64,000 bases of DNA from Sphingomonadales bacterium UBA2369 (GTDB taxonomy: Bacteria > Pseudomonadota > Alphaproteobacteria > Sphingomonadales > Sphingomonadaceae). Below the pieces are notes generated by a model. It made no database searches. It had not been told where the DNA came from and saw only the letters and a program-made list of their open reading frames with translations. The stretch's first letter is position 1. Each line of letters begins with the position of its first letter. Shown here piece after piece: positions 33,917 to 43,024 of the stretch. Location of the stretch: contig DDTH01000008.1 in the NCBI GenBank assembly GCA_002344055.1, positions 128,855 through 192,854 of the forward strand. The letters are read 5' to 3'. Position numbers and translations under genes: made by a program.

Positions 33917-34699
33917 TCACCCCTGATCGCGGCTGCGCTCCCACAGCATCGCCAGGCCCTGGATGGTCAGGTCCGGCTCGATCGCGTCGAACATGTCGGT
34001 ATGCTTGTCGAACAATATGGCGAGGCCGCCGGTGGCGATGACCTTCGTCGGGCGGCCGATTTCCGCCTTCATCCGCGCGGTCAGGCCCTCCATCATCGCG
34101 ACATAGCCCCAGAAGATGCCGATATGCATCTGCTCTTCGGTGGTGCGGCCGATCACCGAGCGGCTCTCCGGCGCCTCGATCGCGATCCGGGGCAGTTTCG
34201 CCGCCGCCGCGACCAGCGCGTCGAGCGAGAGGTTGATGCCGGGTGCGATGATGCCGCCCTTATAGGCGCCGGAATAATCTACCACGTCGAAGGTCGTCGC
34301 CGTGCCGAAATCTATCGCGATCAGATCGCCCGGATGGGCAGCATGGGCGGCGATGGCGTTCAGCACCCGGTCCGCGCCGACCGATTTCGGTTCGACCACG
34401 TCCAGTTCGATGCCCCAATCGGCGGCGCCCTGCCCCGCGACCAAAGCCTCGACGCCGAAATATTTGGAGGCCAGCACCTGCAGATTGTGGAGCGCGCGCG
34501 GGACGACCGTGCCGACGATCACCGCGGTCACGTCCGACCGCGAAAAGCCCTCCAGCTCCAGCAATTGATGCAGCCAGACGGCATATTCGTCGGCGGTGCG
34601 GCGCGGATCGGTGGCGATCCGCCAGCGGGCGCGGATTTCCCGCCCTTCCACGAGCGCGAAGACGAGGTTGGTGTTACCGGCGTCGATGGCGAGCAGCAT
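33917..34699 (-). CDS. coaX: Type III pantothenate kinase
   Basis: CoaX phosphorylates pantothenate, the first step of coenzyme A synthesis. The 260-residue ASKHA-fold protein starts MLLAIDAGNTNLVFALVEG (phosphate loop), has IVGTVVPRAL and GADRVLNAIAA, and the phosphate-binding DFGTATTFDVVD. Length is normal. It is in the same orientation as birA and rnj but separated from birA by a GNAT gene on the other strand. The 225 bp between it and rnj holds no clear gene. Confidence 0.94.
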   Translation of the reverse strand: MLLAIDAGNTNLVFALVEGREIRARWRIATDPRRTADEYAVWLHQLLELEGFSRSDVTAVIVGTVVPRALHNLQVLASKYFGVEALVAGQGAADWGIELDVVEPKSVGADRVLNAIAAHAAHPGDLIAIDFGTATTFDVVDYSGAYKGGIIAPGINLSLDALVAAAAKLPRIAIEAPESRSVIGRTTEEQMHIGIFWGYVAMMEGLTARMKAEIGRPTKVIATGGLAILFDKHTDMFDAIEPDLTIQGLAMLWERSRDQG

Positions 34700-34744
34700 G
34701 GCCGCTGCCTAGCCGTCACGCCGCCTTTTGGCTAGCGGAGCGCC

Positions 34745-35248
34745 ATGGACCCGATCGTCACCGAACGCCTGATCCTGCGCCGCGCGCGGGCGGACGATCT
34801 GGAGGCGATGCATGCGGTGCTGAGCCATCCTGTCGCCGCACGCTACTGGTCGACGCCGCCGCACGAGGATATCGAACAGACCCGCGAATGGCTGGGCAAC
34901 ATGATCGCGGCCGATCCCGCCGGAAATGCAGACTATATCGTGGAATATGAGGGCCGGTTGATCGGCAAGGCGGGCTGCTATCAGCTGCCGGAGATCGGCT
35001 ATATCCTGCACCCCGACGCCTGGGGACGCGGGCTGGCGACCGAGGCGCTCAGCGCGATCATTCCGCAGGTCTTCGCGCGTTTCCCGCTGGAGGCGCTCCA
35101 CGCCGATGTCGATCCGCGTAACATTGGATCGATCCGGCTGCTGGAAAAGCTCGGCTTCGTGCCGAACGGCAGCGCCAAGCAGACCTGGCTGGTGGGCGAG
35201 GAATGGTGTGACAGCCTGTATTACAAGCTGCCGCGCCCCGTCAGCTGA
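34745..35248 (+). CDS. GNAT-family N-acetyltransferase (RimJ/RimL-like)
   Basis: The 167-residue protein starts TERLILRRARADDLEAMHAVL, then IGYILHPDAWGRGLATEALSAII with the acetyl-CoA-binding Q/RxxGxG/A-like motif (GRGLAT), and NIGSIRLLEKLGFV. This is the RimJ/RimL group that acetylates N-termini of ribosomal proteins or small amines; the target here is unknown. GGAG precedes the ATG by 5 bp. It is the only plus-strand gene within an otherwise minus-strand block and overlaps the birA end by 8 bp. Confidence 0.88.
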   Translation: MDPIVTERLILRRARADDLEAMHAVLSHPVAARYWSTPPHEDIEQTREWLGNMIAADPAGNADYIVEYEGRLIGKAGCYQLPEIGYILHPDAWGRGLATEALSAIIPQVFARFPLEALHADVDPRNIGSIRLLEKLGFVPNGSAKQTWLVGEEWCDSLYYKLPRPVS

Positions 35249-35996
35249 GCAGGAACACATCGCCGGCGTGGATCAGCTTCACCGCGCCATCCGGTAGTCC
35301 CAGGCGCAGCGCCCCGCTCTCGTCGAGGCCGGCGAAGCTGCCCTCCCCTTCGGTTGTGACCAGCCGGGTCCCGATCGGGTGGGCGTGGTCCAGCCAGGCC
35401 TGTCGAACGGGCGGCAGTCTATCGGTGCGCCAGCGGGCCAGCCAGACAGCGAAACGGGCCGCCAGTTGCGCCGCGATGGCGGCAGGGTCCGGTGCGGCGC
35501 CGGTAAGCGCGGCGATGCTGGTGACGGGCCGGTCGAGATTGCCGGGATGATGCGCAAGGTTCGCGCCCATGCCGATCACCACAGCGTCGCCAGCCCGCTC
35601 GAGCAGGATGCCGGCGAGCTTGGCGTTGCCGGCCAGAATGTCGTTCGGCCATTTGATCTGGAGTGTCTGTGCTCCGGCGAAGGCCGGAGCGTTGGCGGTT
35701 CCTTCCTCCACGGCTCCGGCCTTCGCCGGAGCACAGGCTGCTGAGAGTACCTCGTGCAGGGCAACCGCCGCGACCAGCGCCAGCGTGGGCGCGGGCGGAT
35801 CGTCGGGGCGCACCAGCACGAGCGTGCTGATGTAGAGGTTGCCCGGCGGAGAGAGCCAGGCACGGCCCTGGCGCCCTTTGCCGCCGCTCTGCCGCTCGGC
35901 GCGCAGCCACAGGCCTTCCGCCGCCCCGGCGGTGGCGCGCTTCAGCAGGTCGTCATTGGTGGAGCCGGTCTCCGCGACCGTTTCGACGAAAGTCAG
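35241..35996 (-). CDS. birA: Biotin--protein ligase with in-frame palindromic insertion
   Basis: BirA attaches biotin to the carboxyl carrier of acetyl-CoA carboxylase. Core motifs are ETGSTNDDLL, RQSGGKGRQGRAWLSPPGNLYIST (split here by text limits: ERQSGGKGRQGRAW and GNLYIS) and IKWPNDILAGNAKLAGILLE. There is no N-terminal DNA-binding domain, so it is not a repressor. No ATG, GTG or TTG fits; a CTG at 35996 in the CTGA overlap with the nuoN stop is the likeliest start, giving 251 residues. About 22 residues (CAPAKAG to PAFAGAQ) before LQIKWPNDI come from a palindromic repeat insertion at 35670-35733. Confidence 0.85.
   Translation of the reverse strand: MTFVETVAETGSTNDDLLKRATAGAAEGLWLRAERQSGGKGRQGRAWLSPPGNLYISTLVLVRPDDPPAPTLALVAAVALHEVLSAACAPAKAGAVEEGTANAPAFAGAQTLQIKWPNDILAGNAKLAGILLERAGDAVVIGMGANLAHHPGNLDRPVTSIAALTGAAPDPAAIAAQLAARFAVWLARWRTDRLPPVRQAWLDHAHPIGTRLVTTEGEGSFAGLDESGALRLGLPDGAVKLIHAGDVFLLS
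35670..35733. repeat. 64-bp palindromic element, copy inside birA
   Basis: TGCTCCGGCGAAGGCCGGAGC (21 bp arms, 35670-35690) and its exact reverse complement (35713-35733) flank a 22-bp spacer. The arms are themselves imperfect palindromes, so this looks like a REP/BIME-type pair. Extra complementarity of 3 bp extends outward. A second element of the same length lies at 44085-44148 with unrelated spacer sequence. Here the element is read through in frame by birA. Confidence 0.85.
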
Positions 35997-37501
35997 TGAC
36001 CGCTCGCCAGCGTCTGGGGCGCGGCGGGCACCACTGGCCCGCTCTGCACGATCGACGCCGCCGCCTCGGTCGTCGCCGTTTCCAGATACGGGATCGCCAG
36101 ATAGCCGAGCGGCGACACGGCCAGAGCGGTCAGCGCGATCAGGCCGCTGGCGACCGGCTCCTTCTCGGTGGTCAGCTCGGGTCCGCCTTCGTCGAAATAC
36201 ATGATCTTGACGATCTTGATGTAATAGAAGGCGCCGATCACGCTGGTGGCGATCGCGACCGCCGCGAGCCAGGCAAGATCCGCCTGCACCGCCGCGTCGA
36301 ACACCATCAGCTTGGGATAGAAACCGAAAAAGAACGGGATGCCGGCCAGGCTGAACATGAACGTCATCATCGCCAGAGCCAGGCCGGGCCGGGAACGCGC
36401 CAGGCCGGAGAGGCTGTCGATCGATTCGAGTTGCTCGCCATCCGCGCCACGCAGGCGCATCACGACCAGGAACGAACCCAGGGTCATGACGACATAGACG
36501 GTCATGTAGATCAGGACGGAGGCCACGCCGGCCAGACCCGCGGCAGCAAGCCCGACGAGCGCGAAGCCGACATTGTTGATCGAACTGTAGGCCAGCAGCC
36601 GTTTGATGTTGCGCTGGCCGATCGCCGCGACGCCGCCGAGGATGGTGGAGGCGAGCGCCATGAAGATGATGATCTGCCGCCAGGCGTCGGTCGCCGGACC
36701 CATCGCGTCGATGACGAGGCGGGTGAGCAACACCATCGCCGCGACCTTCGGCGCCGAGGCGAAGAAGGCGGTGACCGGCGTCGGCGCGCCTTGGTACACG
36801 TCCGGCGTCCACATGTGGAACGGCACGGCGGAGACCTTGAAGGCGATGCCGGCCAGCACGAAGACGATGCCGAACAGGCGGCCGAGTTCGATGCCTTCGC
36901 TGGCCGGGGTGGCCAAGGCGATGGCGATATCCTCGAACACGGTCGAGCCGGTAAAGCCGTAGAGCAGGGAGATGCCGTAGAGCAGCAAGCCGGAGGCGAG
37001 TGCGCCGAGCACGAAATATTTGAGGCCCGCTTCTGAAGAGCGCGTGTTGCGGCGCGCGAACGAGGCAAGCACGTAGGCCGACAGGCTCGACAGTTCGAGG
37101 CCGACATAGAGCATCATCAGATCACCGGCGGAGACCATGACGCTCATGCCCAGAGCGGCGAACAGGATCAGGATCGGATATTCGCCATGCGCCTCGCCCT
37201 CGCGCTTGAGGAAGCCGGGCGCCATCGCGATCGCGACGGCCGAGGCGAGGAAGATGAGGAGCTTCGCGAAGGCCGAGAAGGCGTCCGCGCGGAACTGCCC
37301 ATGGAACAGATTGCCCGCATGGGAAGCCGGGCCAAGCAAGGCGGCGGACGCGGCCAGCAGCAGCAGGACCGAGATCAGGCTGATCGTGCGGATCACGTTC
37401 GGATTCTTCGAGAAGGCGGTCAGCAGCAGCAGGTCGGTCGCGCCGACCGCCAGGATGACCTCCGGCCCGATCGCCTGGATAGTTTCCCAGAAAGTCATCA
37501 A
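35993..37501 (-). CDS. nuoN: NADH-quinone oxidoreductase subunit N
   Basis: NuoN is one of three antiporter-like membrane subunits of complex I. The 502-residue protein has about 14 transmembrane helices. It shows KYFVLGALASGLLLYG (Lys of the half-channel) and the discontinuous helix region VPFHMWTPDVYQGAPTP. It is the last nuo gene and overlaps nuoM by 4 bp (ATGA) and the possible CTG start of birA. Confidence 0.97.
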   Translation of the reverse strand: MMTFWETIQAIGPEVILAVGATDLLLLTAFSKNPNVIRTISLISVLLLLAASAALLGPASHAGNLFHGQFRADAFSAFAKLLIFLASAVAIAMAPGFLKREGEAHGEYPILILFAALGMSVMVSAGDLMMLYVGLELSSLSAYVLASFARRNTRSSEAGLKYFVLGALASGLLLYGISLLYGFTGSTVFEDIAIALATPASEGIELGRLFGIVFVLAGIAFKVSAVPFHMWTPDVYQGAPTPVTAFFASAPKVAAMVLLTRLVIDAMGPATDAWRQIIIFMALASTILGGVAAIGQRNIKRLLAYSSINNVGFALVGLAAAGLAGVASVLIYMTVYVVMTLGSFLVVMRLRGADGEQLESIDSLSGLARSRPGLALAMMTFMFSLAGIPFFFGFYPKLMVFDAAVQADLAWLAAVAIATSVIGAFYYIKIVKIMYFDEGGPELTTEKEPVASGLIALTALAVSPLGYLAIPYLETATTEAAASIVQSGPVVPAAPQTLASGH

Positions 37502-39051
37502 TGCCCGCCTTCGCCATGGTGCGCGTCGGCTGCTGCCGCAGGCGCCGCTCCGCGCTCGATATGGGCGTCGCCCGCAGGGGCCGCCCGCTCGATCCGCGCC
37601 ACCAATGTCTCAACATCCTTGCGCATCGGCGCCATGAAGCTTTCCGGATAGACGCCCATCCACAGCACCGCCGCCGCGATCGGCGCGAGCAAGGCCCATT
37701 CGCGCTTCGTGAGGTCGGGCATTTTCGCCGCCTCCTCGGTCCGCGCGGTCCCGTAGGCGATGCGCCAGAACAGGAGCAGCATGTAGGACGCGCCCAGAAT
37801 GATGCCGGTGGTGGCGACGAACGCGACCCAGCTGTTCGCCTGATAGACGCCGATCAGAACGAGGAATTCGCCGACGAAGCCGCTCGTCCCCGGCAGGCCG
37901 ATAGAGGCCATGGTGAAGAGCAGGAAGAACAGGGCGTAAGCCGGCATGTTGTTGGCCACGCCGCCATATTTGGCGATCTCGCGGGTGTGCATGCGGTCGT
38001 AAACCACGCCGACGCACAGGAAGAGCGCGCCCGACACCAGACCGTGACTCAGCATGACGATCATGCCGCCCTCGATCCCCTGCTGGTTCATCGCGAACAG
38101 GCCGATGGTCACGAACGCCATATGCGCGACCGACGAGTAAGCGATCAGCTTCTTCATATCCTGCTGCACCAGCGCGACGAGCGAGGTGTAGACCACCGCG
38201 ACGAGGCTCAGCCCCATGACCAGCCAGAAGAGTTCGCTCGACGCCTCCGGGAACATGGGCAGCGAGAAGCGGACGAAGCCGTAGCCGCCCAGCTTCAGCA
38301 GGACGCCGGCCAGGATCACCGAACCCGCCGTGGGCGCCTGCACGTGCGCGTCGGGCAGCCAGGTGTGGACCGGCCACATCGGCAGCTTCACCGCGAAGCT
38401 GGCGAAGAAAGCGAGGAACAGCCAGGTCTGCGCCGCCGGATCGAAATCATAGACCATCAAATCGGGGATGAAGGTCGTGCCCGCCGTCTGCACCATCCAC
38501 AGCATGGCGATCAGCATCAGCACCGAGCCGAGCAGGGTGTAGAGGAAGAATTTGTAGGCCGCGTAGATGCGGTTGGCGCCGCCCCAGATGCCGATGATCA
38601 GATACATCGGGATCAGGCCGGCTTCGAACATCACGTAGAAAAGGAAGATGTCCTGCGCCATGAAGACGCCGAGCATCAGCACCTCCACGAACAGGAAGGC
38701 GGCCATATATTCCTGGACACGCTTCTCGATGGTCCACGAGGCCAGGATGCAGATCGGCATCAGGAAGACGCTGAGCATGATCAGCATCAGGGCGATACCG
38801 TCGATGCCAAGCGCCCAGGCGAAGCGGCCGAAGATCGGCGCATATTCCTGGAACTGCCACTGGTCGCCGCCGACCTGATAGCTGGCCCACAGCAGGATGC
38901 CGAGCGCGAGGTCGAGCAGGGTCGCGCCCAGCGCCACCGTCCGCGCCATCTTCGCATCGACGAACAGGCAGACGATCGCCGCGATCGTCGGGATCGCGAG
39001 CATCAGGGTCAGGATGGGGAAGCCCAGTTCGTTCACCGCGACATGATCCAC
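37498..39051 (-). CDS. nuoM: NADH-quinone oxidoreductase subunit M
   Basis: NuoM is an antiporter-like proton-pumping subunit. The 517-residue protein has about 14 helices. It shows the key Glu in FVEVLMLGVF, the broken-helix region KLPMWPVHTWLPDAHVQAPT and AYSSVAHMAFV. The C-terminal tail is His/Ala-rich. It overlaps nuoL by 19 bp upstream and nuoN by 4 bp downstream. Confidence 0.97.
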   Translation of the reverse strand: MDHVAVNELGFPILTLMLAIPTIAAIVCLFVDAKMARTVALGATLLDLALGILLWASYQVGGDQWQFQEYAPIFGRFAWALGIDGIALMLIMLSVFLMPICILASWTIEKRVQEYMAAFLFVEVLMLGVFMAQDIFLFYVMFEAGLIPMYLIIGIWGGANRIYAAYKFFLYTLLGSVLMLIAMLWMVQTAGTTFIPDLMVYDFDPAAQTWLFLAFFASFAVKLPMWPVHTWLPDAHVQAPTAGSVILAGVLLKLGGYGFVRFSLPMFPEASSELFWLVMGLSLVAVVYTSLVALVQQDMKKLIAYSSVAHMAFVTIGLFAMNQQGIEGGMIVMLSHGLVSGALFLCVGVVYDRMHTREIAKYGGVANNMPAYALFFLLFTMASIGLPGTSGFVGEFLVLIGVYQANSWVAFVATTGIILGASYMLLLFWRIAYGTARTEEAAKMPDLTKREWALLAPIAAAVLWMGVYPESFMAPMRKDVETLVARIERAAPAGDAHIERGAAPAAAADAHHGEGGH

Positions 39052-41144
39052 GTGACCGCCGCAGTGATGCCGATCAGCATGACGAAGGCGTAGGTATAGA
39101 CATAGCCGGACTGCAGCCGCGCGGTGACCTTGGTGCCGGTCGTGACGAGCGCCGCGATGCCGTCCGGCCCGAAGCGGTCGATCGTGCCCTCATCGCCCTT
39201 CTTCCAGAAGAAGCGGCCGAACCAGAGCGCGGGCTTCACGAACAGCACGTTGTAGAGCTCGTCGAAATACCATTTGTGCCACAGGAAGGTGTGCAGCACG
39301 CGGAAGTGCTCGACGAACTTCGCCGGGAAGCCGGGCCGCAATATGTAGCAGTAGAAAGCGAGCAGCAGGCCGATCGCCATCACCACGGCCGGCGCGAGCT
39401 TCACCCAATAAGGCACTTCATGCATTTCGTGCATCAGGTGCGTATCGAAGTAGATCGCCCCGGCCCAGAACGCCTCGCCCTCGTGATAATCGATGAAGGC
39501 GTGGTGGAAGAGATAGCCGGCGAAGACTGCACCCAGCGACAGCAGGATCAAGGGCGTGAGCATCGACCACGGGCTTTCATGCGGATGGTAGCCCGCCGTG
39601 CCGGTGGCGACATGGGCCGCATCCGGCGCGTGCGCATCATGCTCGTCCGCGGCATGTTCATCATCGGCATGATCGTGATGATCGCCATGCGCCGCATGCT
39701 GGATATGCTCGCTGCCCGCCCAGCGCGGCGTTCCCCAGAAGGTGAGGAACATAAGCCGCCAGGAGTAGAAGCTGGTCAGCAGGGCCGCGAAGATGCTGAT
39801 GCCGAAGGCGAACTGCCAGCCCATCGCGCCGCTCGCGAAGGTGCTCTCGATGATCGCATCCTTCGAATAGAAACCCGCAAAGCCGAACACGCCGAGCACG
39901 CCAACACCGGTGATCGCCAGCGTGCCGATGAGCATCGCCGTGAAGGTGATCGGGATCGACTTACGAAGCCCCCCGTAGAAGCGCATGTCCTGCTCATGGT
40001 GCATCGCGTGGATGACCGAGCCGGCGCCGAGGAACAGCAACGCCTTGAAGAAAGCGTGGGTGAACAGGTGGAACATGGCCGGGCCATAGGCGCCGACGCC
40101 CGCCGCGAAGAACATGTAGCCCAGCTGCGAGCAGGTCGAATAAGCGATCACCCGCTTGATGTCGTTCTGCACCATGCCGACGGTCGCGGCGAAGATGGCG
40201 GTGGCAGCACCGACGATCGTCACCAGGCCCAGGGCGACCTCGCTGGTCTCGAACATCGGCGACATGCGGCACACCATGAACACGCCGGCCGTCACCATGG
40301 TGGCGGCGTGGATCAAAGCCGAAACCGGCGTCGGGCCTTCCATCGCGTCCGGCAGCCAGGTGTGCAGGCCGAGCTGCGCCGATTTCCCCATCGCGCCGAT
40401 GAACAGCAGGATGCAGAGCGTCGTCATCACGTCGAGGCGCATGCCGAGGAAGTTGAAGGTCGATCCGGCCATGTCCGGCGCGGCGGCAAGGATTTCCGGG
40501 ATGTTGATCGTGCCGAACACCAGGAAGGTGCCGAAAATTCCGAGCATGAAGCCGAAATCGCCGACGCGGTTGACCACGAAGGCCTTCAGCGCCGCCGCAT
40601 TGGCCGTCGGCTTGTGGTACCAGAAGCCGATCAGCAGATAGGAGGCCAGGCCGACGCCTTCCCAGCCGAAGAACATCTGCACCAGATTGTTCGCGGTCAC
40701 GAGCATCAGCATCGCGAAGGTGAACAGGCTGAGATAGGCGAAGAAGCGGGGCTGCGACGGATCCTCCGCCATATAGCCCCAGGAGTAGAGGTGGACGAGC
40801 GCGGAGACGCTGGTGACCACCACGAGCATGACCGCCGTCAGGCTGTCGACCCTGAGCTCCCAACCCACCTGCAGCGCGCCGGAATGGATCCAGTCCAGCA
40901 CCGGCACGACGGACGCGCCGTAGCTGCCGCCCAGATAACCGAGGAAGATCGGCCAGGAGAGGGCGGCGGAGATGAAGAGCGCGCCGGTGGTGACGATCTT
41001 CGCCGGCACCTTGCCGATCAGCCGCCCGCCCAACCCGGCGACGATCGCCGCGAGCAAGGGCAGGAAGACGATCGCCAGCATGGCCGCGCTGTTCGGCGCG
41101 ACCGTCACTGCGGCCTCGGCGGCGCTATGAACTTCGCTCGCCAC
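39033..41144 (-). CDS. nuoL: NADH-quinone oxidoreductase subunit L
   Basis: NuoL is the distal antiporter-like subunit whose long lateral helix braces the membrane arm. The 703-residue protein has FFGWEGVGLASYLLIGFW, LGLHTWLPDAMEGPTPVSAL and IKRVIAYSTCSQLGYMF. Between the later helices (about residues 475-525) a loop carries some 12 His with many Asp (for example HHDHADDEHAADEHDAH), encoded at about 39575-39715. The typical C-terminal helices follow. It overlaps nuoM by 19 bp. Confidence 0.97.
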   Translation of the reverse strand: MASEVHSAAEAAVTVAPNSAAMLAIVFLPLLAAIVAGLGGRLIGKVPAKIVTTGALFISAALSWPIFLGYLGGSYGASVVPVLDWIHSGALQVGWELRVDSLTAVMLVVVTSVSALVHLYSWGYMAEDPSQPRFFAYLSLFTFAMLMLVTANNLVQMFFGWEGVGLASYLLIGFWYHKPTANAAALKAFVVNRVGDFGFMLGIFGTFLVFGTINIPEILAAAPDMAGSTFNFLGMRLDVMTTLCILLFIGAMGKSAQLGLHTWLPDAMEGPTPVSALIHAATMVTAGVFMVCRMSPMFETSEVALGLVTIVGAATAIFAATVGMVQNDIKRVIAYSTCSQLGYMFFAAGVGAYGPAMFHLFTHAFFKALLFLGAGSVIHAMHHEQDMRFYGGLRKSIPITFTAMLIGTLAITGVGVLGVFGFAGFYSKDAIIESTFASGAMGWQFAFGISIFAALLTSFYSWRLMFLTFWGTPRWAGSEHIQHAAHGDHHDHADDEHAADEHDAHAPDAAHVATGTAGYHPHESPWSMLTPLILLSLGAVFAGYLFHHAFIDYHEGEAFWAGAIYFDTHLMHEMHEVPYWVKLAPAVVMAIGLLLAFYCYILRPGFPAKFVEHFRVLHTFLWHKWYFDELYNVLFVKPALWFGRFFWKKGDEGTIDRFGPDGIAALVTTGTKVTARLQSGYVYTYAFVMLIGITAAVTWIMSR

Positions 41145-41145
41145 G

Positions 41146-41454
41146 TCAGCCCTTCATCTGGTTGATATCGTCAACCGCGATCGTGCCGCGATTGCGGAAA
41201 TAGATGACGAGGATGGCCAGGCCGATCGCCGCCTCCGCCGCCGCGACGGTCAGGACGAACATCGCGAACACCTGTCCCGTCATGTCGTTCAGATAGACGG
41301 AGAAGGCGATCAGGTTGATGTTTACGCTGAGCAGGATCAGCTCGATCGCCATCAGGATCACGATCACGTTCTTCCGGTTCAGGAAGATGCCGAACACGCC
41401 GATCACGAACAGGATCGCGCCGACGGCGAGGAAATGCTCCAGGCCGATGCTCAC
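41146..41454 (-). CDS. nuoK: NADH-quinone oxidoreductase subunit K
   Basis: The 102-residue subunit has three transmembrane helices with the conserved membrane Glu residues (MAIELILLSVNINLIAF and VAAAEAAIGLAI). These carry protons in the E-channel near the quinone site. It overlaps nuoJ by 4 bp and is 1 bp from nuoL. Confidence 0.97.
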   Translation of the reverse strand: MSIGLEHFLAVGAILFVIGVFGIFLNRKNVIVILMAIELILLSVNINLIAFSVYLNDMTGQVFAMFVLTVAAAEAAIGLAILVIYFRNRGTIAVDDINQMKG

Positions 41455-42059
41455 AGCTCAACCCCCTGCCCGACGCCCGGCTGCATATTCACCACCGCAT
41501 CCTTCGGATTGCGGCGGATCTGCTTGCGGATGTTCTGCGGGCGGACGCCGCCGCGCTTGCGGTGGGTCAGCACGATCGCGCCCACCATCGCCACCAGCAA
41601 GATGATGCCCGCCGCCTCGAAGACAAAGATGTAGCGGGTGAAAATGGCCTGCCCCATCGCCTCAATATTGCTGACATTTTCGGGCGTCGGCGCACGCGGC
41701 GCGATGGTGATGCCGCCGGCGTCCCAGGCGACCAAAGCCACGATGATTTCGAACAGCAAGAGGCCCGCGAGCAACGTCACCGGGAACCAGTAATTGGAGA
41801 AGCCGGCGCGCAGTTCGGCGAAATCCACGTTCAGCATCATCACGACGAACAGGAAGAGCACGGCGACCGCGCCGACATAGACGATGACCAGCAGGAAGGC
41901 GAGGAACTCGGCCCCGATCAGCAGGAACAGACCAGCCGCGTTGAAGAAGGCCAGGATCAGCCAGAGCACGCTGTGCACCGGATTGCGCGCGCAGATCGTC
42001 ATCACCGCGGAGGCGATGACGAGCGTGGCGAACAGGTAAAAGACGGCGACTTGGATCAC
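41451..42059 (-). CDS. nuoJ: NADH-quinone oxidoreductase subunit J
   Basis: The 202-residue subunit has five transmembrane helices, with the conserved VYVGAVAVLFLFVVMML segment (pi-bulge helix 3 in E. coli). The C-terminal cytoplasmic tail is RKRGGVRPQNIRKQI, basic. It sits between nuoI (36 bp) and nuoK (4-bp overlap). Confidence 0.96.
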   Translation of the reverse strand: MIQVAVFYLFATLVIASAVMTICARNPVHSVLWLILAFFNAAGLFLLIGAEFLAFLLVIVYVGAVAVLFLFVVMMLNVDFAELRAGFSNYWFPVTLLAGLLLFEIIVALVAWDAGGITIAPRAPTPENVSNIEAMGQAIFTRYIFVFEAAGIILLVAMVGAIVLTHRKRGGVRPQNIRKQIRRNPKDAVVNMQPGVGQGVEL

Positions 42060-42095
42060 GGGATTCGGTCAGGCCTTTGAGCGGTTTCGGGGGCG

Positions 42096-42581
42096 TTAGC
42101 GATAGGGTGCATCGGCGGCAAGGTTCGCGGCGATGGCGCGCTCCCAGCGGTCGCCATTGGCCAGCAATTTCGCCTTGTCGTAGAGCAATTCCTCACGCGT
42201 TTCGGTGGCGAAATCCATGTTCGGCCCCTCGACGATCGCATCTACCGGGCAGGCTTCCTGGCACAGGCCGCAATAGATGCACTTCACCATGTCGATGTCG
42301 TAGCGCGTGGTGCGGCGGCTGCCGTCCTCACGCGGCTCGGCCTCGATCGTAATCGCCAGCGCCGGGCAGACCGCTTCGCACAATTTGCAGGCGATGCAGC
42401 GTTCCTCGCCGTTCGGATAGCGGCGCAGCGCATGCTCGCCCCGGAAGCGCGGCGAGATCGGGTTCTTCTCGTACGGATAGTTGATCGTCGCCTTGGGCTT
42501 GAAGAAGTATCTCAGCGTGAGGGCATGCGCCTTCACGAACTCCCAGAGCGTGTAATTCTTGATGGTTTGAGAGAGGCTCAT
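42096..42581 (-). CDS. nuoI: NADH-quinone oxidoreductase subunit I
   Basis: NuoI carries the two [4Fe-4S] clusters N6a and N6b of the peripheral arm. The 161-residue protein shows CIACKLCEAVCPALA and CIYCGLCQEACPVDAI, eight Cys in all. N-terminal residues WEFVKAHALTLRYFFKPKAT form the amphipathic membrane-associated helix. Its ATG overlaps the stop of the preceding unrelated ORF (ATGA). Confidence 0.97.
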   Translation of the reverse strand: MSLSQTIKNYTLWEFVKAHALTLRYFFKPKATINYPYEKNPISPRFRGEHALRRYPNGEERCIACKLCEAVCPALAITIEAEPREDGSRRTTRYDIDMVKCIYCGLCQEACPVDAIVEGPNMDFATETREELLYDKAKLLANGDRWERAIAANLAADAPYR

Positions 42582-43024
42582 TGTCTTGATCCGGGTTGAG
42601 CTGTCGGCTGAGGCATCTGACTACATCCGGCTTCTTCCTGAGAGAATGAGCCGGCCCGAACAACAAAGTCGCCGGTCGCAAACCCTGCACTAGGTTCGTG
42701 TGCCGTCAGCACGATTGTCGCTTGCGTTCCGTTCGAAACACCGATCGAGCTTTCGGTTCGGCCCTCGGCCCGCAATACCCAGCGAACGCCGTCAGCTGTA
42801 CGTTCATGGGTCATCGACTGAAGCGCGTCCACGAGATCAAAGATAACTCGGCTGGATCCACTGCCGCCGGCGAAGCGCACCACCCTTCGATTGCCACCAT
42901 GCTCGACTCTCACCATCGGCATGCCCTCTTTGATGCAAGTGTATCCAAGAAACGGGATGTTGACGTCGGAAACGGGCACCTCCGTCACCTGCACCGCCAG
43001 CGTGAGAAGGGGAAAGATCACCAC
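42578..43024 (-). CDS. ORF of unknown function between nuoH and nuoI
   Basis: The 148-residue product begins at GTG 43024 (a second GTG follows), overlapping the nuoH end by 7 bp. The N-terminus is hydrophobic (MVIFPLLTLAVQV), perhaps a short signal peptide. Two Cys (GYTCIKEG and EAGCSQ) remain in the mature part. I recognise no domain. The overlaps at both ends (7 bp with nuoH, 4 bp with nuoI) show it is built into the operon and translated with complex I subunits. No complex I subunit of this kind is known to me. Confidence 0.65.
   Translation of the reverse strand: MVIFPLLTLAVQVTEVPVSDVNIPFLGYTCIKEGMPMVRVEHGGNRRVVRFAGGSGSSRVIFDLVDALQSMTHERTADGVRWVLRAEGRTESSIGVSNGTQATIVLTAHEPSAGFATGDFVVRAGSFSQEEAGCSQMPQPTAQPGSRQ

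Noticed and set aside
39276..41165. A 629-codon open frame on the plus strand
   Set aside because: Antisense to nuoL, which has complete family motifs; composition is that of a shadow frame. The same applies to the long plus-strand frames opposite pyrG, nuoM, nuoG and nuoF.
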